From Corynebacterium sp. ACRPS (GTDB lineage: Bacteria > Actinomycetota > Actinomycetes > Mycobacteriales > Mycobacteriaceae), in contig NZ_JAKRMY010000005.1 in the NCBI RefSeq assembly GCF_022346005.1, forward strand, positions 78,759 through 142,758: a DNA stretch of 64,000 nucleotides, written 5' to 3'. The position numbers and the translations under genes are program-made. This document shows positions 16,915 to 25,165 of this stretch, piece by piece. Positions within the stretch are counted from its first letter, which is position 1, and each line of letters starts with the position of its first letter. Below the pieces are notes generated by a model. It was not told the DNA's origin, searched no databases, and saw nothing but the letters and a program-made list of their open reading frames with translations.

Positions 16915-18109
16915 CTACCTGACCCCCTTCTTCTTCGCGCTGTTCCTCCAACAGCGCGGCCGAGAATTCCGCAAAGCCGGGCGCGGGCCCCTCGGTCGCG
17001 CTCCAGACAATGCGCGGGGTGACCGGATTGCCCTCTAAGACGCCGATATGGGCCAGGCGCCGGCCATGTGGCGTGCGCTCCATGGTGAGGACCACGTTGA
17101 CGGCGGCCGCCAATTGCGAGTGCAGGGCGCTGCGGTCCAGGCCGCCGAGCGCGCCGAGGGCTTCCATGCGGGCGGGTACCTCAAAGAGGGAGTTGGCATG
17201 CAAGGTACCCGCGCCGCCATCGTGGCCGGTATTGAGCGCGGCGAGCAGATCGACTACCTCTGAACCGCGAATCTCGCCGACGACGATGCGGTCCGGGCGC
17301 ATGCGCAGCGCCTGCCGCAGCAATTGCGCCATCGTGATTTCGCCGCTGCCTTCCGCGTTTGCCCGGCGCGAGACGATGCTCACGCAATGCGGGTGGTGGG
17401 GTGATAGCTCCGCCGTATCTTCGATAACCACGATGCGCTCGCGCTCGGATACGGTCCCTAAAAGCGCCGAGAGCAGCGTCGTCTTGCCGGAACCGGTACC
17501 GCCGATAACGAGGAAGGACACTCGCTTTTTCACCATCGCGATAAGCAACTGGCCGATGTCTTCCGGCACGGTGCCATTGGCCACCAACTGCGGCAGGGTG
17601 GTCTGTGCCTGGCGCAATACGCGCAGGCTAATGCACGTCCCGCCCACTGCGGGTGGGCTTAAAAGTGCATGCACGCGGAGCACGACGCCATCGGGGCGCG
17701 TGACGCGGCCATCGGCAAAAGGCTGGGCATCATCAAGCCGCGTGCCCGAGGCCGCGGCCAACCGGGAGGCAAGCTGGCGCACCTCCCCATCGTTGCGAAA
17801 GGTGATATCGCTGCGCTCTAATCCTTCACCGCGGTCCATAAAGACGTCCTCTGGCCCGTTGACCACGACATCGGTGACGCCCTGCCGGGCCAATAAGGCA
17901 TCCAGTGGCCCCATGCCGGTGGCATCCTGGCGCAGGCGCCGGAGCAGATCCACTACGGCGACGTCACTGATAACCCCTGCTTCCTCCCGGATCCGCCGCG
18001 CCAGGCTAGAGGCGTCGTGCACCAGATCCGGCTCGGCGGCAATGACGCGCTGCATCTTCTCCATGGTCTTTTCCATGTTTTCGGCCGAGCTATCCATCGC
18101 CGCGCTCAT
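16907..18109 (-). CDS. tadA: TadA-type pilus secretion ATPase
   Basis: 400 residues, a VirB11/CpaF-family hexameric ATPase. Walker A is GGTGSGKTTLLSALLG; the Asp box is VIEDTAEL; Walker B is RIVVGEIRGSEVVD with the nearby His-rich LNTGHDGGAGTLHAN. The N-terminal domain contains GVTDVVVNGPEDVF, typical of the family. It powers assembly of the Flp pilus through the TadB/TadC platform. It belongs to the actinobacterial helicase/secretion ATPase subgroup and overlaps the CpaE-like gene by 4 bp. Confidence 0.95.
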   Translation of the reverse strand: MSAAMDSSAENMEKTMEKMQRVIAAEPDLVHDASSLARRIREEAGVISDVAVVDLLRRLRQDATGMGPLDALLARQGVTDVVVNGPEDVFMDRGEGLERSDITFRNDGEVRQLASRLAAASGTRLDDAQPFADGRVTRPDGVVLRVHALLSPPAVGGTCISLRVLRQAQTTLPQLVANGTVPEDIGQLLIAMVKKRVSFLVIGGTGSGKTTLLSALLGTVSERERIVVIEDTAELSPHHPHCVSIVSRRANAEGSGEITMAQLLRQALRMRPDRIVVGEIRGSEVVDLLAALNTGHDGGAGTLHANSLFEVPARMEALGALGGLDRSALHSQLAAAVNVVLTMERTPHGRRLAHIGVLEGNPVTPRIVWSATEGPAPGFAEFSAALLEEQREEEGGQVDA

Positions 18110-19176
18110 ACCCCTACCTCCTCGCGCACCACACGGGCGGTTTTGGCAAGTGCTGCGGGAAGCCGGGCCGGTAGCCCACCGATCTCGATGCTGCGGGTGA
18201 GCCCGCGCACGGTGGGCAATTGGGCGCTAACTCGGTGGTGGATGATGTCTTCTACCTCTGGCGCGCTGAGCGCCGCCCACTGCCGTTGGCGCAGGACCAC
18301 CACGATGTCGCGTCGCGTCTCATCCAGGCGCAGGATGAGTTGTGCGGCCGCCGCTGCCGAGCGCACCTCCGCTGCCACCACCAGCACCACGTGTGTGCAG
18401 GAAGCAGGGATATTTTCGGCCGTGCAATCCACCACGCACAGGCCCTCGCCCGCGTGCGCCGCAGACGTCACCGCCGCCAAGAGCGTGGCATCTAGCGTGA
18501 AGGTGTCTTTCACTGTACTGCGCGCTGCCGATAGCACCGCTATGCCATCGGCGGTAGACGGCAAAGCGCGGTACAGATCAGCAGCATCGATGCTGCCATC
18601 GCCAATATTGAGCTCCGGCCAGCGGGCGCCTGGCAAGGTCTCCACGCCGAGGAGGAGATCGAGGCCGCCGGAGTGCGCGGTGGCATCGACAAGCAGCGCC
18701 CGCGCCTGCTCACCCGCCGCGCAGTGGGAACGCGCCAGGGCTGCGGCAAAGGTAGAGGCACCCACCCCGCCGCTGGCGCCCACCACCGCGATGGTGGCGC
18801 TACCGAGGTGGTCTTCCGGTGGGTGCGCGGCTTGGGCGATTGCCGCCAGCAGATCTTTAATCTCCGCGGGGATAATAAAGGCGCGGTCCGCATGGCAGGC
18901 AAGTGCCGCCTCATAATCGATGGGCCCCGGGTCCGCGGCGAGGAAAAGCACCGGGGCGGGCGCGATCTGTGCGGCTTGGGCCGAGGCGAGGACGCGCGCC
19001 ATGAGCGCATCGACCAAGACCGTATAAGCCCCGACGAGGCTGCGCGGAATATCGCGAGGATCGGCGACCGCAATGACCTCGTGGCTGGTCGCCGCAGCGG
19101 CATGAACCGCCTCGGCGCGCAAGGCTTCCTCGCCTATGGCAACGACGATGGTGGAGCGAGACTGTGCTGTATTCAT
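18106..19176 (-). CDS. CpaE/Ssd-like (MinD-superfamily) protein, degenerate P-loop
   Basis: 356 residues. The first 115 residues form a receiver-like pseudo-domain without phosphoacceptor signature. The second half is a ParA/MinD-type fold with the P-loop region GASGGVGASTFAAAL. In canonical MinD this loop is KGGxGKT; here both lysines are absent. Actinobacterial Ssd/CpaE homologs at this locus show similar loss, as far as I recall. By position it is the first gene of the tad operon and the counterpart of M. tuberculosis Rv3660c (Ssd, linked to septum site and pilus polarity). The upstream gap 19177-19230 holds its promoter. Confidence 0.85.
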   Translation of the reverse strand: MNTAQSRSTIVVAIGEEALRAEAVHAAAATSHEVIAVADPRDIPRSLVGAYTVLVDALMARVLASAQAAQIAPAPVLFLAADPGPIDYEAALACHADRAFIIPAEIKDLLAAIAQAAHPPEDHLGSATIAVVGASGGVGASTFAAALARSHCAAGEQARALLVDATAHSGGLDLLLGVETLPGARWPELNIGDGSIDAADLYRALPSTADGIAVLSAARSTVKDTFTLDATLLAAVTSAAHAGEGLCVVDCTAENIPASCTHVVLVVAAEVRSAAAAAQLILRLDETRRDIVVVLRQRQWAALSAPEVEDIIHHRVSAQLPTVRGLTRSIEIGGLPARLPAALAKTARVVREEVGV

Positions 19177-19230
19177 GCCCCCTAGCCTGAAGCACCCGCT
19201 CCACCTACACTAGGGATGGAACTTCCCGTC

Positions 19231-19301
19231 TGTGGATAAATGCGCGAAAGGCACCACCTAGCGCTCAGTTAGTTGCATTTTCAACTAAGCCTTGTGGATA
19301 A
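19231..19301. promoter_or_regulatory. Two DnaA-box-like 9-mers beside the 6C RNA
   Basis: TGTGGATAA, the exact complement of the DnaA box TTATCCACA, occurs at 19231-19239 and again at 19293-19301 in the same orientation. Between them lies a 7-bp hairpin, TTAGTTG-cattt-CAACTAA (about 19268-19287). The sites sit between the cpaE-like promoter region and the 3' end of the 6C RNA. Two exact boxes 62 bp apart are unusual for a non-origin intergenic region; they may titrate DnaA or regulate the flanking genes. Confidence 0.4.
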
Positions 19302-19304
19302 CCG

Positions 19305-19390
19305 TAGATATAGGTGACGGCCCGCGCATCGGGGGGTGCGCGCGGGCCGTCAGTAACCCGGCCTCGGGGGGCGAGCCGGGGCAGGCCACA
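19305..19390 (-). ncRNA. 6C RNA
   Basis: On the minus strand there are two stem-loops whose loops each hold a run of six C. The first has a CCCGGC/GCCGGG stem (19357-19362 with 19375-19380). The second is a perfect 13-bp stem (19315-19327 with 19340-19352). Twin hairpins with C6 loops define the actinobacterial 6C RNA family. Its location next to the cpaE/ssd-like gene matches the mycobacterial 6C RNA beside Rv3660c. A -10-like TATACA lies just upstream on the minus strand (complement of 19390-19396). Family members are linked to growth control and stress responses. The exact 5' and 3' ends are estimates. Confidence 0.88.
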
Positions 19391-19526
19391 CTGTATATCG
19401 GGGCCTTGCACCGCTTATTATGACACGTTCATTACCCGATCACAACAGCTAAGAAAAATTATCTACCTGCACGGCGCTGACCAGCACCGAATGGATGTTC
19501 ACCGCCTCCCGGATACGGGCGTACGG

Positions 19527-20243
19527 TTAGGCCGCGCGGGCGATGGCATCGGCTTCTTTGCCGCCTACCTCCCAAGCGGAAAGGTGGAAAAGTACCACCT
19601 CACCGGGGCTGTCGCGGTAGTTCGCGCGGCACTCGTGGTAGGCCGTGGAATGGCGGTGGAAATACACCTCTGGCACGGCGAACCCGCGAGGATCAAAGCC
19701 GGTGTGTATGGCGGCCAGGCGGGCCGCAACCCGCGCCACCACGCCGCTGCGCGGGCCAAAGAATTCGCCTGCCGCGATTTCGGCGTGCACGACGCTCGGC
19801 AAAAGATCGCGGAATGCGGGGCCGCTGCCCTGCGCAATCAGGCGCGCCAGGCCCTGCAAGCGCGCGCTATCGCCGCTGGGGATCCCGTTGCCGCCGGCCG
19901 CAACATCGATGCGCGCGAGCACTTGCAGCGGCGCGCGGGCAAAGGAGCGGACGGTGGAATCTACCACCTCAGGTGCTACCACGGAATACGCGCTGACCGC
20001 GCCGGCGAGCGGCCCGCTTTCCACATCACCCGGGCCAGGATGCGGGGGGATGGAATGCCCATCCAAGGCCACGCTGGCGCGCGCCCCGCGCATCAAGGAC
20101 TCCGCGGAGATGACCTCATACCTGCGCAGCCCGGCGGGCCTGCGGTGGGCGCGCGCGATGGCAGCCGCGGCCTTTTCCGCACCTTCTTTCACCCCCGGGA
20201 GGCGAAATAGCGGGGATAACGCGTCATTTTCTGGCATATACAT
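19527..20243 (-). CDS. Conserved hypothetical protein (Rv3662c-like position)
   Basis: 238 residues, soluble, no signal peptide or membrane segment. The region ESLMRGARASVALDG resembles the N-terminal helix of Fic-type proteins (Ser-x-x-x-x-Gly pattern), but no HPFxxGNGR motif follows, so Fic activity is not supported. GVVARVAARLAAIHTGFDPRGF and FHRHSTAYHECRANY are the other conserved-looking blocks. It occupies the place of Rv3662c in M. tuberculosis; that gene is uncharacterised. In this window no counterpart of Rv3661 (HAD phosphatase) lies between it and the cpaE-like gene. Function unknown. Confidence 0.7.
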   Translation of the reverse strand: MYMPENDALSPLFRLPGVKEGAEKAAAAIARAHRRPAGLRRYEVISAESLMRGARASVALDGHSIPPHPGPGDVESGPLAGAVSAYSVVAPEVVDSTVRSFARAPLQVLARIDVAAGGNGIPSGDSARLQGLARLIAQGSGPAFRDLLPSVVHAEIAAGEFFGPRSGVVARVAARLAAIHTGFDPRGFAVPEVYFHRHSTAYHECRANYRDSPGEVVLFHLSAWEVGGKEADAIARAA

Positions 20244-20369
20244 TAGGATAGCCCTAGACGCCCCGAGCCCCGAAGGCCCCCTATCGTTGGCGCGGCACCA
20301 TAAAACCGCGCTGTATCTATTATCATTGGGGCCGTTACAAGGTTTAGATGAAAACGAGGAGAATTAATC

Positions 20370-20873
20370 GTGAGCAACGATGGATTATTTACTGACGGCA
20401 CCGATCAATTCGCACCAAAGGTTAATTCGATTCCTTTGAGCGATGTTGATGCATCGTCCTCCGAAACCTCCATCGGCAAGTTGGTCTCCAATGCCACCGA
20501 GCAGATGTCCCAGCTCGTGCGCTCTGAGGTAGAGCTGGCCAAGACGGAGCTAGCGCAGTCCGCAAAGAAGGGCGGCATCGGTGCCGGCTTCTTCGGCGCA
20601 GCGGGCACCATCGCACTGTACAGCTCTTTCTTCTTTTTCTTCTTCCTCGCTGAGCTCCTCGCCCTCTGGCTGGACCGCTGGGCAGCCTTCTTGATCGTCT
20701 TCCTCGTGATGATCGTGGCGGCCGGCGCCCTCGCCCTGCTCGGAGTCAAGAACGTCAAGAAGGTTAAGGCACCGCAGAAGACCATAGATTCCACCAAGGA
20801 ACTCAAGAACCTCATTCCGGGCCAGGCGCAGAAATCGCTGGACCGGAAGGACACTCACGGCCTGTACACCTAA
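20370..20873 (+). CDS. Holin-superfamily III / DUF1469-type membrane protein
   Basis: 167 residues from a GTG with GAGGAG about 8 bp upstream. The N-terminal 60 residues are polar, followed by an amphipathic helix (ATEQMSQLVRSEVELAKTEL) and two membrane helices (one with a run of seven Phe, SSFFFFFFLAEL, then AAFLIVFLVMIVAAGALALLG). This is the Phage_holin_3_6 arrangement, which in actinobacteria is a chromosomal housekeeping protein and not phage-derived. The C-terminal tail is basic. A terminator follows the stop. Confidence 0.82.
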   Translation: MSNDGLFTDGTDQFAPKVNSIPLSDVDASSSETSIGKLVSNATEQMSQLVRSEVELAKTELAQSAKKGGIGAGFFGAAGTIALYSSFFFFFFLAELLALWLDRWAAFLIVFLVMIVAAGALALLGVKNVKKVKAPQKTIDSTKELKNLIPGQAQKSLDRKDTHGLYT

Positions 20874-20890
20874 ACCGCACGCACTATTAG

Positions 20891-20922
20891 ATCCGCCTCA
20901 GCCTTTCCTGGGGCGGATTTTC
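20891..20922 (+). terminator. Rho-independent terminator after the holin-like gene
   Basis: ATCCGCC at 20891-20897 pairs with GGCGGAT at 20912-20918, extended by CAG/CTG, and is followed by TTTTCTGT. It separates the holin-like gene from the hydrolase gene at 20943. Confidence 0.75.
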
Positions 20923-20942
20923 TGTACACATAGAAAGGCGCC

Positions 20943-21860
20943 TTGCCCTCCATGGCTTTAGCACCACTTACCCCCTCCACGGTTGAGCTGGAAGGACCAT
21001 TTGCGCACGAGTTTGTCCACACCCGGGGCATTCGCTTGCACGTAGCCATAGCGGGCGATAGCGCCGATCCTCTCGTCGTTTTTATTCACGGCGCTTTTGG
21101 CGGCTGGTTCGATTTTCAGGAGGTCATAGGGCCCCTCGCCCAGTGCGGGTACCACGTCGCCGCGGTAGATATGCGCGGCTTTGGCATGTCCGATAAGCCG
21201 CCCATCGATCCCGGCCAAGATATCCGCACCCTGGTCGGGGATCTGGATGGCCTCATCCAGGCATTGGGCCACGATGATGCCTATATCGTCGGCGCCGATA
21301 CCGGTGGCGCGGTGGCGTGGTGCCTGGCCGCCGAGCGCCCCAATCGCGTGCGCGGCTTGGTTTCGGTCTCGGCCGCGCACCCGGTTGATATCCGCCGCGC
21401 CATCGCCGCCCGCCCCTGGGATTTTGGGTGGATGATCCTGCGTTCCCTCCTCTGCCACCTGCCCAAGGTCACCCGCGCGAATACCCTGCTGCTCAGCCCC
21501 CGGGCCTACCGCAAGGAGCTCAGTTTGGATACGGGGCCCGCGCTTGCCGATGCCACCTTAGAGTCCATCCTTGCCCTGCGCCTGCGCGCCTCCCAGATTG
21601 GCAAGGTGCGCCGCGGCATCCTGTGGAATCATCGGATGCGCACCGCCGTGGTGCCCTTGAACTGGTCCGAATTAAGCGTAAAACGCCCCGTCCTTTTCAT
21701 CCACGCCCAGCAGCGCTTGTGGAACCCCGTCATCCAGCGGGCCTCCCTGCGCGCCCGCGCTGGTTTTAGCGCCACTTCGATTCCAGGGGCCAAGAACCTG
21801 CCCTTCCTCGAGGCCCCTGAACAGTTCGTCGACGAGCTGCGCCGCTGGCTCGACGCGTAG
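20943..21860 (+). CDS. Alpha/beta-hydrolase (EphE-like), catalytic acid and base apparently lost
   Basis: 305 residues from a TTG with AGAAAGG 4 bp upstream; an ATG at 20952 is the alternative. The fold is clear: oxyanion-hole HGAFGGWFDF, nucleophile elbow VGADTGGAVAW with Asp in the nucleophile position as in epoxide hydrolases and dehalogenases, and a cap region. The usual C-terminal GxGHxPxxExP motif reads PGAKNLPFLEAPE, with Asn (AAC) where His is expected. The strand that normally ends in the catalytic Asp reads VLFIHAQQRLW, with no Asp. The protein sits where M. tuberculosis has EphE (Rv3670), next to marP. It may be inactive or work by another mechanism. Confidence 0.82.
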   Translation: MPSMALAPLTPSTVELEGPFAHEFVHTRGIRLHVAIAGDSADPLVVFIHGAFGGWFDFQEVIGPLAQCGYHVAAVDMRGFGMSDKPPIDPGQDIRTLVGDLDGLIQALGHDDAYIVGADTGGAVAWCLAAERPNRVRGLVSVSAAHPVDIRRAIAARPWDFGWMILRSLLCHLPKVTRANTLLLSPRAYRKELSLDTGPALADATLESILALRLRASQIGKVRRGILWNHRMRTAVVPLNWSELSVKRPVLFIHAQQRLWNPVIQRASLRARAGFSATSIPGAKNLPFLEAPEQFVDELRRWLDA

Positions 21861-21925
21861 GGCGCGTAGGGCGGCGTGTGGGGCGCGTAGGGCGGATTGC
21901 CCTACGCGGATCTCTAGTACGAAAG

Positions 21926-23122
21926 CTAGTGCGCCACGCACTCGCCCGTTTCTACCGGGCGCTTCAATTGGGTGACATCCCCAATGTGGCCGATGACCTC
22001 GTCTGCGGTCAACGCGTATCCGGTCTCAGAATCATCCACTGAGGCACCGAAGATAACGCCCAAGACCTCACCCGCGGTATTGACCAAGGGGCCGCCAGAG
22101 TTGCCCTGTTGGATATTGCCGCGCACCGTATAGGAATCGCGCTCTACCCTGCCTTGGGAGTAGATATCTGGCCCGGCGATGGTGATGCGATCGCGCACGC
22201 GTGCCATTTCCGCATTAAAGGGGCCGGAGTGTGGGAAGCCCATGACCATGGCATCGTCGCCGGTCTGGGCCGGCTGCTGCGCCCACGGCAGGGGTTGGAT
22301 GCCCAAATCCGGCGCGTGCAAGACGGCGATGTCGACCTCTGGGTTGTAGTAGACCACCGTGGCGTCTTTCAGCCCCAGCTTCGTATCCAACCTCACCGTT
22401 TGGGTGCCGGCCACCACGTGGGCATTGGTGACCACATAGTCATTGTCCACCACAAAACCGGAACCCATGAGGCGGCGGGAGCACTCTTCGGCATCGCCAA
22501 GCACGTGAATGATGGACGGGCGGATGCTGCGCACCAGCTCCGGATCCTGCACGTCTGGGGCGGGGTCCTCAACGTCCTTGCCGCTGATGGAATTTTCCCA
22601 CGGCGAGACCAAGGGCGGAAGCCCCGATTCATTGAGCAACGCCGCCACGCCATTGGGAAGGGAAGCCAGGCGCGTCGGGGCGGCCGCGTTGAGGTTGCTC
22701 AGGATGCGGGAATCGCGCAGCCCCTGCCCCGCGGATCCGCCCAAATTGGTGGCCACGGGAATGGAAATCATCCAGATGACGATGAGCGCGATGAAGGACT
22801 GAAAGACCGCGCCGAATAGCGAATCTATCCGCTGGGTGGTGCGCGCCTTCATGCGATCGCGCATGCTGGTGCCCAAGGAGGAACCAATGATCTGCCCAAT
22901 ACCCACCAGCAAAACTAGGATGCCCACGAGCAGGAGCAGGCGCAGCGAAGGCTCCTCCACTGTGCGCAATACGCTGGGTGCTACGGCGATGCCCACCACG
23001 AGGCCCGCGCCCACGCCAATGGCGGAGAGCACCGCGGCGAGCGCGCCATTGCGCCAACCACTTAGCAATGCTGCTAATACGGCAAGCACGATCAGGCCGT
23101 CAACAACGAGCGCAGCAGTCAT
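21926..23122 (-). CDS. marP: MarP-family membrane serine protease
   Basis: 398 residues from the ATG at 23122; M. tuberculosis MarP is 397. The N-terminal third has four membrane helices of the CvpA type. The periplasmic trypsin-like domain has His235 (VTNAHVVAG), Asp264 (EVDIAVLH) and Ser342 (GNSGGPLVN). Cys214 and the C-terminal Cys (ETGECVAH) match the redox-sensitive disulfide pair of MarP. The protease protects the cytoplasm from acid and oxidative stress by processing envelope targets. An in-frame GTG at 23167 would add 15 polar residues before the first helix and is less likely. It is the last gene of the nth-trx-nudix-marP run. Confidence 0.93.
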   Translation of the reverse strand: MTAALVVDGLIVLAVLAALLSGWRNGALAAVLSAIGVGAGLVVGIAVAPSVLRTVEEPSLRLLLLVGILVLLVGIGQIIGSSLGTSMRDRMKARTTQRIDSLFGAVFQSFIALIVIWMISIPVATNLGGSAGQGLRDSRILSNLNAAAPTRLASLPNGVAALLNESGLPPLVSPWENSISGKDVEDPAPDVQDPELVRSIRPSIIHVLGDAEECSRRLMGSGFVVDNDYVVTNAHVVAGTQTVRLDTKLGLKDATVVYYNPEVDIAVLHAPDLGIQPLPWAQQPAQTGDDAMVMGFPHSGPFNAEMARVRDRITIAGPDIYSQGRVERDSYTVRGNIQQGNSGGPLVNTAGEVLGVIFGASVDDSETGYALTADEVIGHIGDVTQLKRPVETGECVAH

Positions 23123-23184
23123 GGCTTTGGTTCTTTCTCGATCGAAATCTCGTGCGTCCTCCGGCACCTTAAGCGCGCGGGCAA

Positions 23185-23886
23185 TTAGGACATCTTCTCA
23201 TTATTGCGGGACTTTTTGAGGGTGTCACGCAGGTCTATGACCGAATTGTTATCCCACGGTACGCTCCACCCAGAATGCTCCAATAATGCTGACAGAACTC
23301 CGGCAGTAAAGCCCCAAATCACGTAGTCATTGGCATAAAACGCCGGGCCTTGCCACTGCTTAAATCCCACCAGCAGGCGGTTGCGGGGGTCAATGAGCTC
23401 CCCGAGCGGGACGAAGAACACATCATCGGTCTCCGCCGGGCTAGCGGGATAGACTTCGCCCGGCTGGTTCCAATGGGCCAGGATGGGGCTTACCGGATTC
23501 CCCGTGGCGCGAATGTGCAGCTGTTCCCACTGCTCTAAGGGCGTGACCGTGTGGCGCTGCAGATCGGTTTCCTCCCACGCCTCCCGCAGGGCGGTATCTA
23601 CCAGCGAGGTATCGCCCGGATCCCGCCGGCCGCCAGGAAAGGCAATCTGACCGGAATGCGAGCGCAGGGACGGCGAGCGGTGCGTAAGCAAAATTTCGCC
23701 ATCCTCCACACTGTTCCCGCTAAGCAGCATCAGCACCGCGGCTTCCCGCTTGGTTGGCACCTCTTCCTCTGAGCCATTGAGCTGCGATGCTTGCCGCTGC
23801 CCAATAAGTTCCTGCACCTGACTCGGATCGACGCCCAGCGCGGGTTTTATCCACTCGGGTGCGTACTCGGGCCATAATTCACTCAT
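23185..23886 (-). CDS. NUDIX hydrolase, CoA pyrophosphatase type
   Basis: 233 residues. The upstream CoA signature is visible as LLTHRSPSLRSHSGQIAFPGG, and the nudix box follows as GGRRDPGDTSLVDTALREAW then EET. The first acidic residue of the box is Asp (G-x5-D) rather than Glu. Enzymes of this group cleave CoA and oxidised or acyl CoA to 3',5'-ADP and 4'-phosphopantetheine. The start codon overlaps the thioredoxin gene stop by 4 bp, and marP follows 62 bp downstream, so the genes are probably co-transcribed. Confidence 0.9.
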   Translation of the reverse strand: MSELWPEYAPEWIKPALGVDPSQVQELIGQRQASQLNGSEEEVPTKREAAVLMLLSGNSVEDGEILLTHRSPSLRSHSGQIAFPGGRRDPGDTSLVDTALREAWEETDLQRHTVTPLEQWEQLHIRATGNPVSPILAHWNQPGEVYPASPAETDDVFFVPLGELIDPRNRLLVGFKQWQGPAFYANDYVIWGFTAGVLSALLEHSGWSVPWDNNSVIDLRDTLKKSRNNEKMS

Positions 23887-24479
23887 CCGGCGAGCGCCTC
23901 CTCAACCGTTTTTTCGATTTCGGCCGCCGAGGTAAACGGCTGGGCTGCCTGCTTAACCACTTCCCCATCGCGGAGAATCACGGTCACGGGAACCACGCCC
24001 GGCAGGCCCAGCGTGCCCGCGAAGCTATTATCCGGATCCTGGAAGCTCGGCAGGTCTACCCCCACGTCATTGAGGAACGCGGCCCCGTTGGCGGCGTTTT
24101 TATCCGCGTGCACCCCAACGACCTTCCAGTCAGGGTGGGACTTTGCCACCTCGTCCAGGTGGGGCAATTCCGCGCGGCACGGCTCGCACCACCACGCCCA
24201 CACATTGGCGATGGTAATGCCTTCATCCGCCTTGTCCCCTTCGCGTGCATCATCGCCGCCCAAGCATTCCAGATCCACTCCGGCGATGGGCCCTGCGGGG
24301 CAATCTGGGCGTTCGGCCACGTCCTGGTCACCCGCCGAGCCCGATTCCGATCCCGCGCCAGGGGCCTGCGCCGAATCGCCCGTGCTGTTGTCATCCCCAC
24401 GCAGCTGCATGACCCCCACCACCACGAGGGCTGCGATGACAATGGCCGCAATGACGGTGCCGAAGACGTATTTTTTCAT
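23883..24479 (-). CDS. Membrane-anchored TlpA/ResA-like thioredoxin
   Basis: 198 residues. A single N-terminal membrane helix (VFGTVIAAIVIAALVVVGVM) anchors an extracytoplasmic domain after a 50-residue Ser/Gly/Asp-rich linker. The active site is WWCEPCRAEL, Cys98 and Cys101. Cys60 and Cys72 lie in a short N-terminal extension (RPDCPAG and DLECLGG) and may form a second disulfide. The role is thiol reduction outside the membrane, plausibly for heme or cytochrome maturation or for MarP's redox-active cysteines; the partner is inferred from neighbourhood only. Confidence 0.9.
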   Translation of the reverse strand: MKKYVFGTVIAAIVIAALVVVGVMQLRGDDNSTGDSAQAPGAGSESGSAGDQDVAERPDCPAGPIAGVDLECLGGDDAREGDKADEGITIANVWAWWCEPCRAELPHLDEVAKSHPDWKVVGVHADKNAANGAAFLNDVGVDLPSFQDPDNSFAGTLGLPGVVPVTVILRDGEVVKQAAQPFTSAAEIEKTVEEALAG

Positions 24480-24483
24480 ACCG

Positions 24484-25137
24484 CTAGCTTAATGCAGCCG
24501 GGCACAGATCCCGCACCACACAATTCCCACACTCCGGGTTCCGGGCATGGCAGATCCGCCGGCCGTGAAAAATGACGCGGTGGGAAAACATCGTCCACTG
24601 TTCCTCTGCAATGAGCTTGGCGATGTCCCTTTCTATCTTCACCGGCGTCTTCTCCCCCGTCAGCTCCAGGCGCTGCATCAGGCGGCTAAAGTGTGTATCC
24701 ACGGTAAGGCCCGGTACCCCGAAGGCATCGCCCAGCACCACCAGCGCCGTCTTGCGGCCCACCCCAGGCAGGGAGGTCAGTTCCTTTACGGTCTGTGGCA
24801 CCTCGCCATCGAACTCAGAAACTAGGCGCTCGCCGATACCCATGAGATGCCCCGCCTTCGCCCGCTGAAACCCCAGCGGCCGCAGGATCGCCTCCAGATC
24901 CTCCCGGCTGGCTGCCGCAAAATCGGCCGCGGTGGGATAGGCGCGAAACAGCTCAGGGGTTACCGAGTTCACGCGCGCATCCGTGCACTGCGCGGAAAGC
25001 ACCGTGGCCACCAAAAGCTGGAGGGGAGAATCGAAATCGAGCTCGCACCGCGCATCGGGGTGTTCGCTTGCCAATCGCTCGTTAATGATGGGCGCTCTCT
25101 TACTCGGGGCCGCGGTGGCCGACAGTGATGAACTCAT
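24484..25137 (-). CDS. nth: Endonuclease III (DNA glycosylase/AP lyase)
   Basis: 217 residues from the ATG at 25137 (MSSSLSATAAPSKRAP); a longer frame would run through the promoter region. The helix-hairpin-helix LPGVGRKTA carries the catalytic Lys, VDTHFSR the catalytic Asp, and the 4Fe-4S cluster ligands follow the rule C-x6-C-x2-C-x5-C in CHARNPECGNCVVRDLC. It removes oxidised pyrimidines and nicks the abasic site. The stop is 4 bp from the thioredoxin start. The order nth-trx-nudix-marP is the same as in mycobacteria. Confidence 0.96.
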   Translation of the reverse strand: MSSSLSATAAPSKRAPIINERLASEHPDARCELDFDSPLQLLVATVLSAQCTDARVNSVTPELFRAYPTAADFAAASREDLEAILRPLGFQRAKAGHLMGIGERLVSEFDGEVPQTVKELTSLPGVGRKTALVVLGDAFGVPGLTVDTHFSRLMQRLELTGEKTPVKIERDIAKLIAEEQWTMFSHRVIFHGRRICHARNPECGNCVVRDLCPAALS

Positions 25138-25165
25138 GCCGCCAAGCTTAGTAGGATAGGAATAC

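Noticed and set aside
20370..20873. Holin-like gene as evidence of a prophage
   Set aside because: No other phage gene is near. The gene lies in a conserved chromosomal block and this family has cellular members in actinobacteria.
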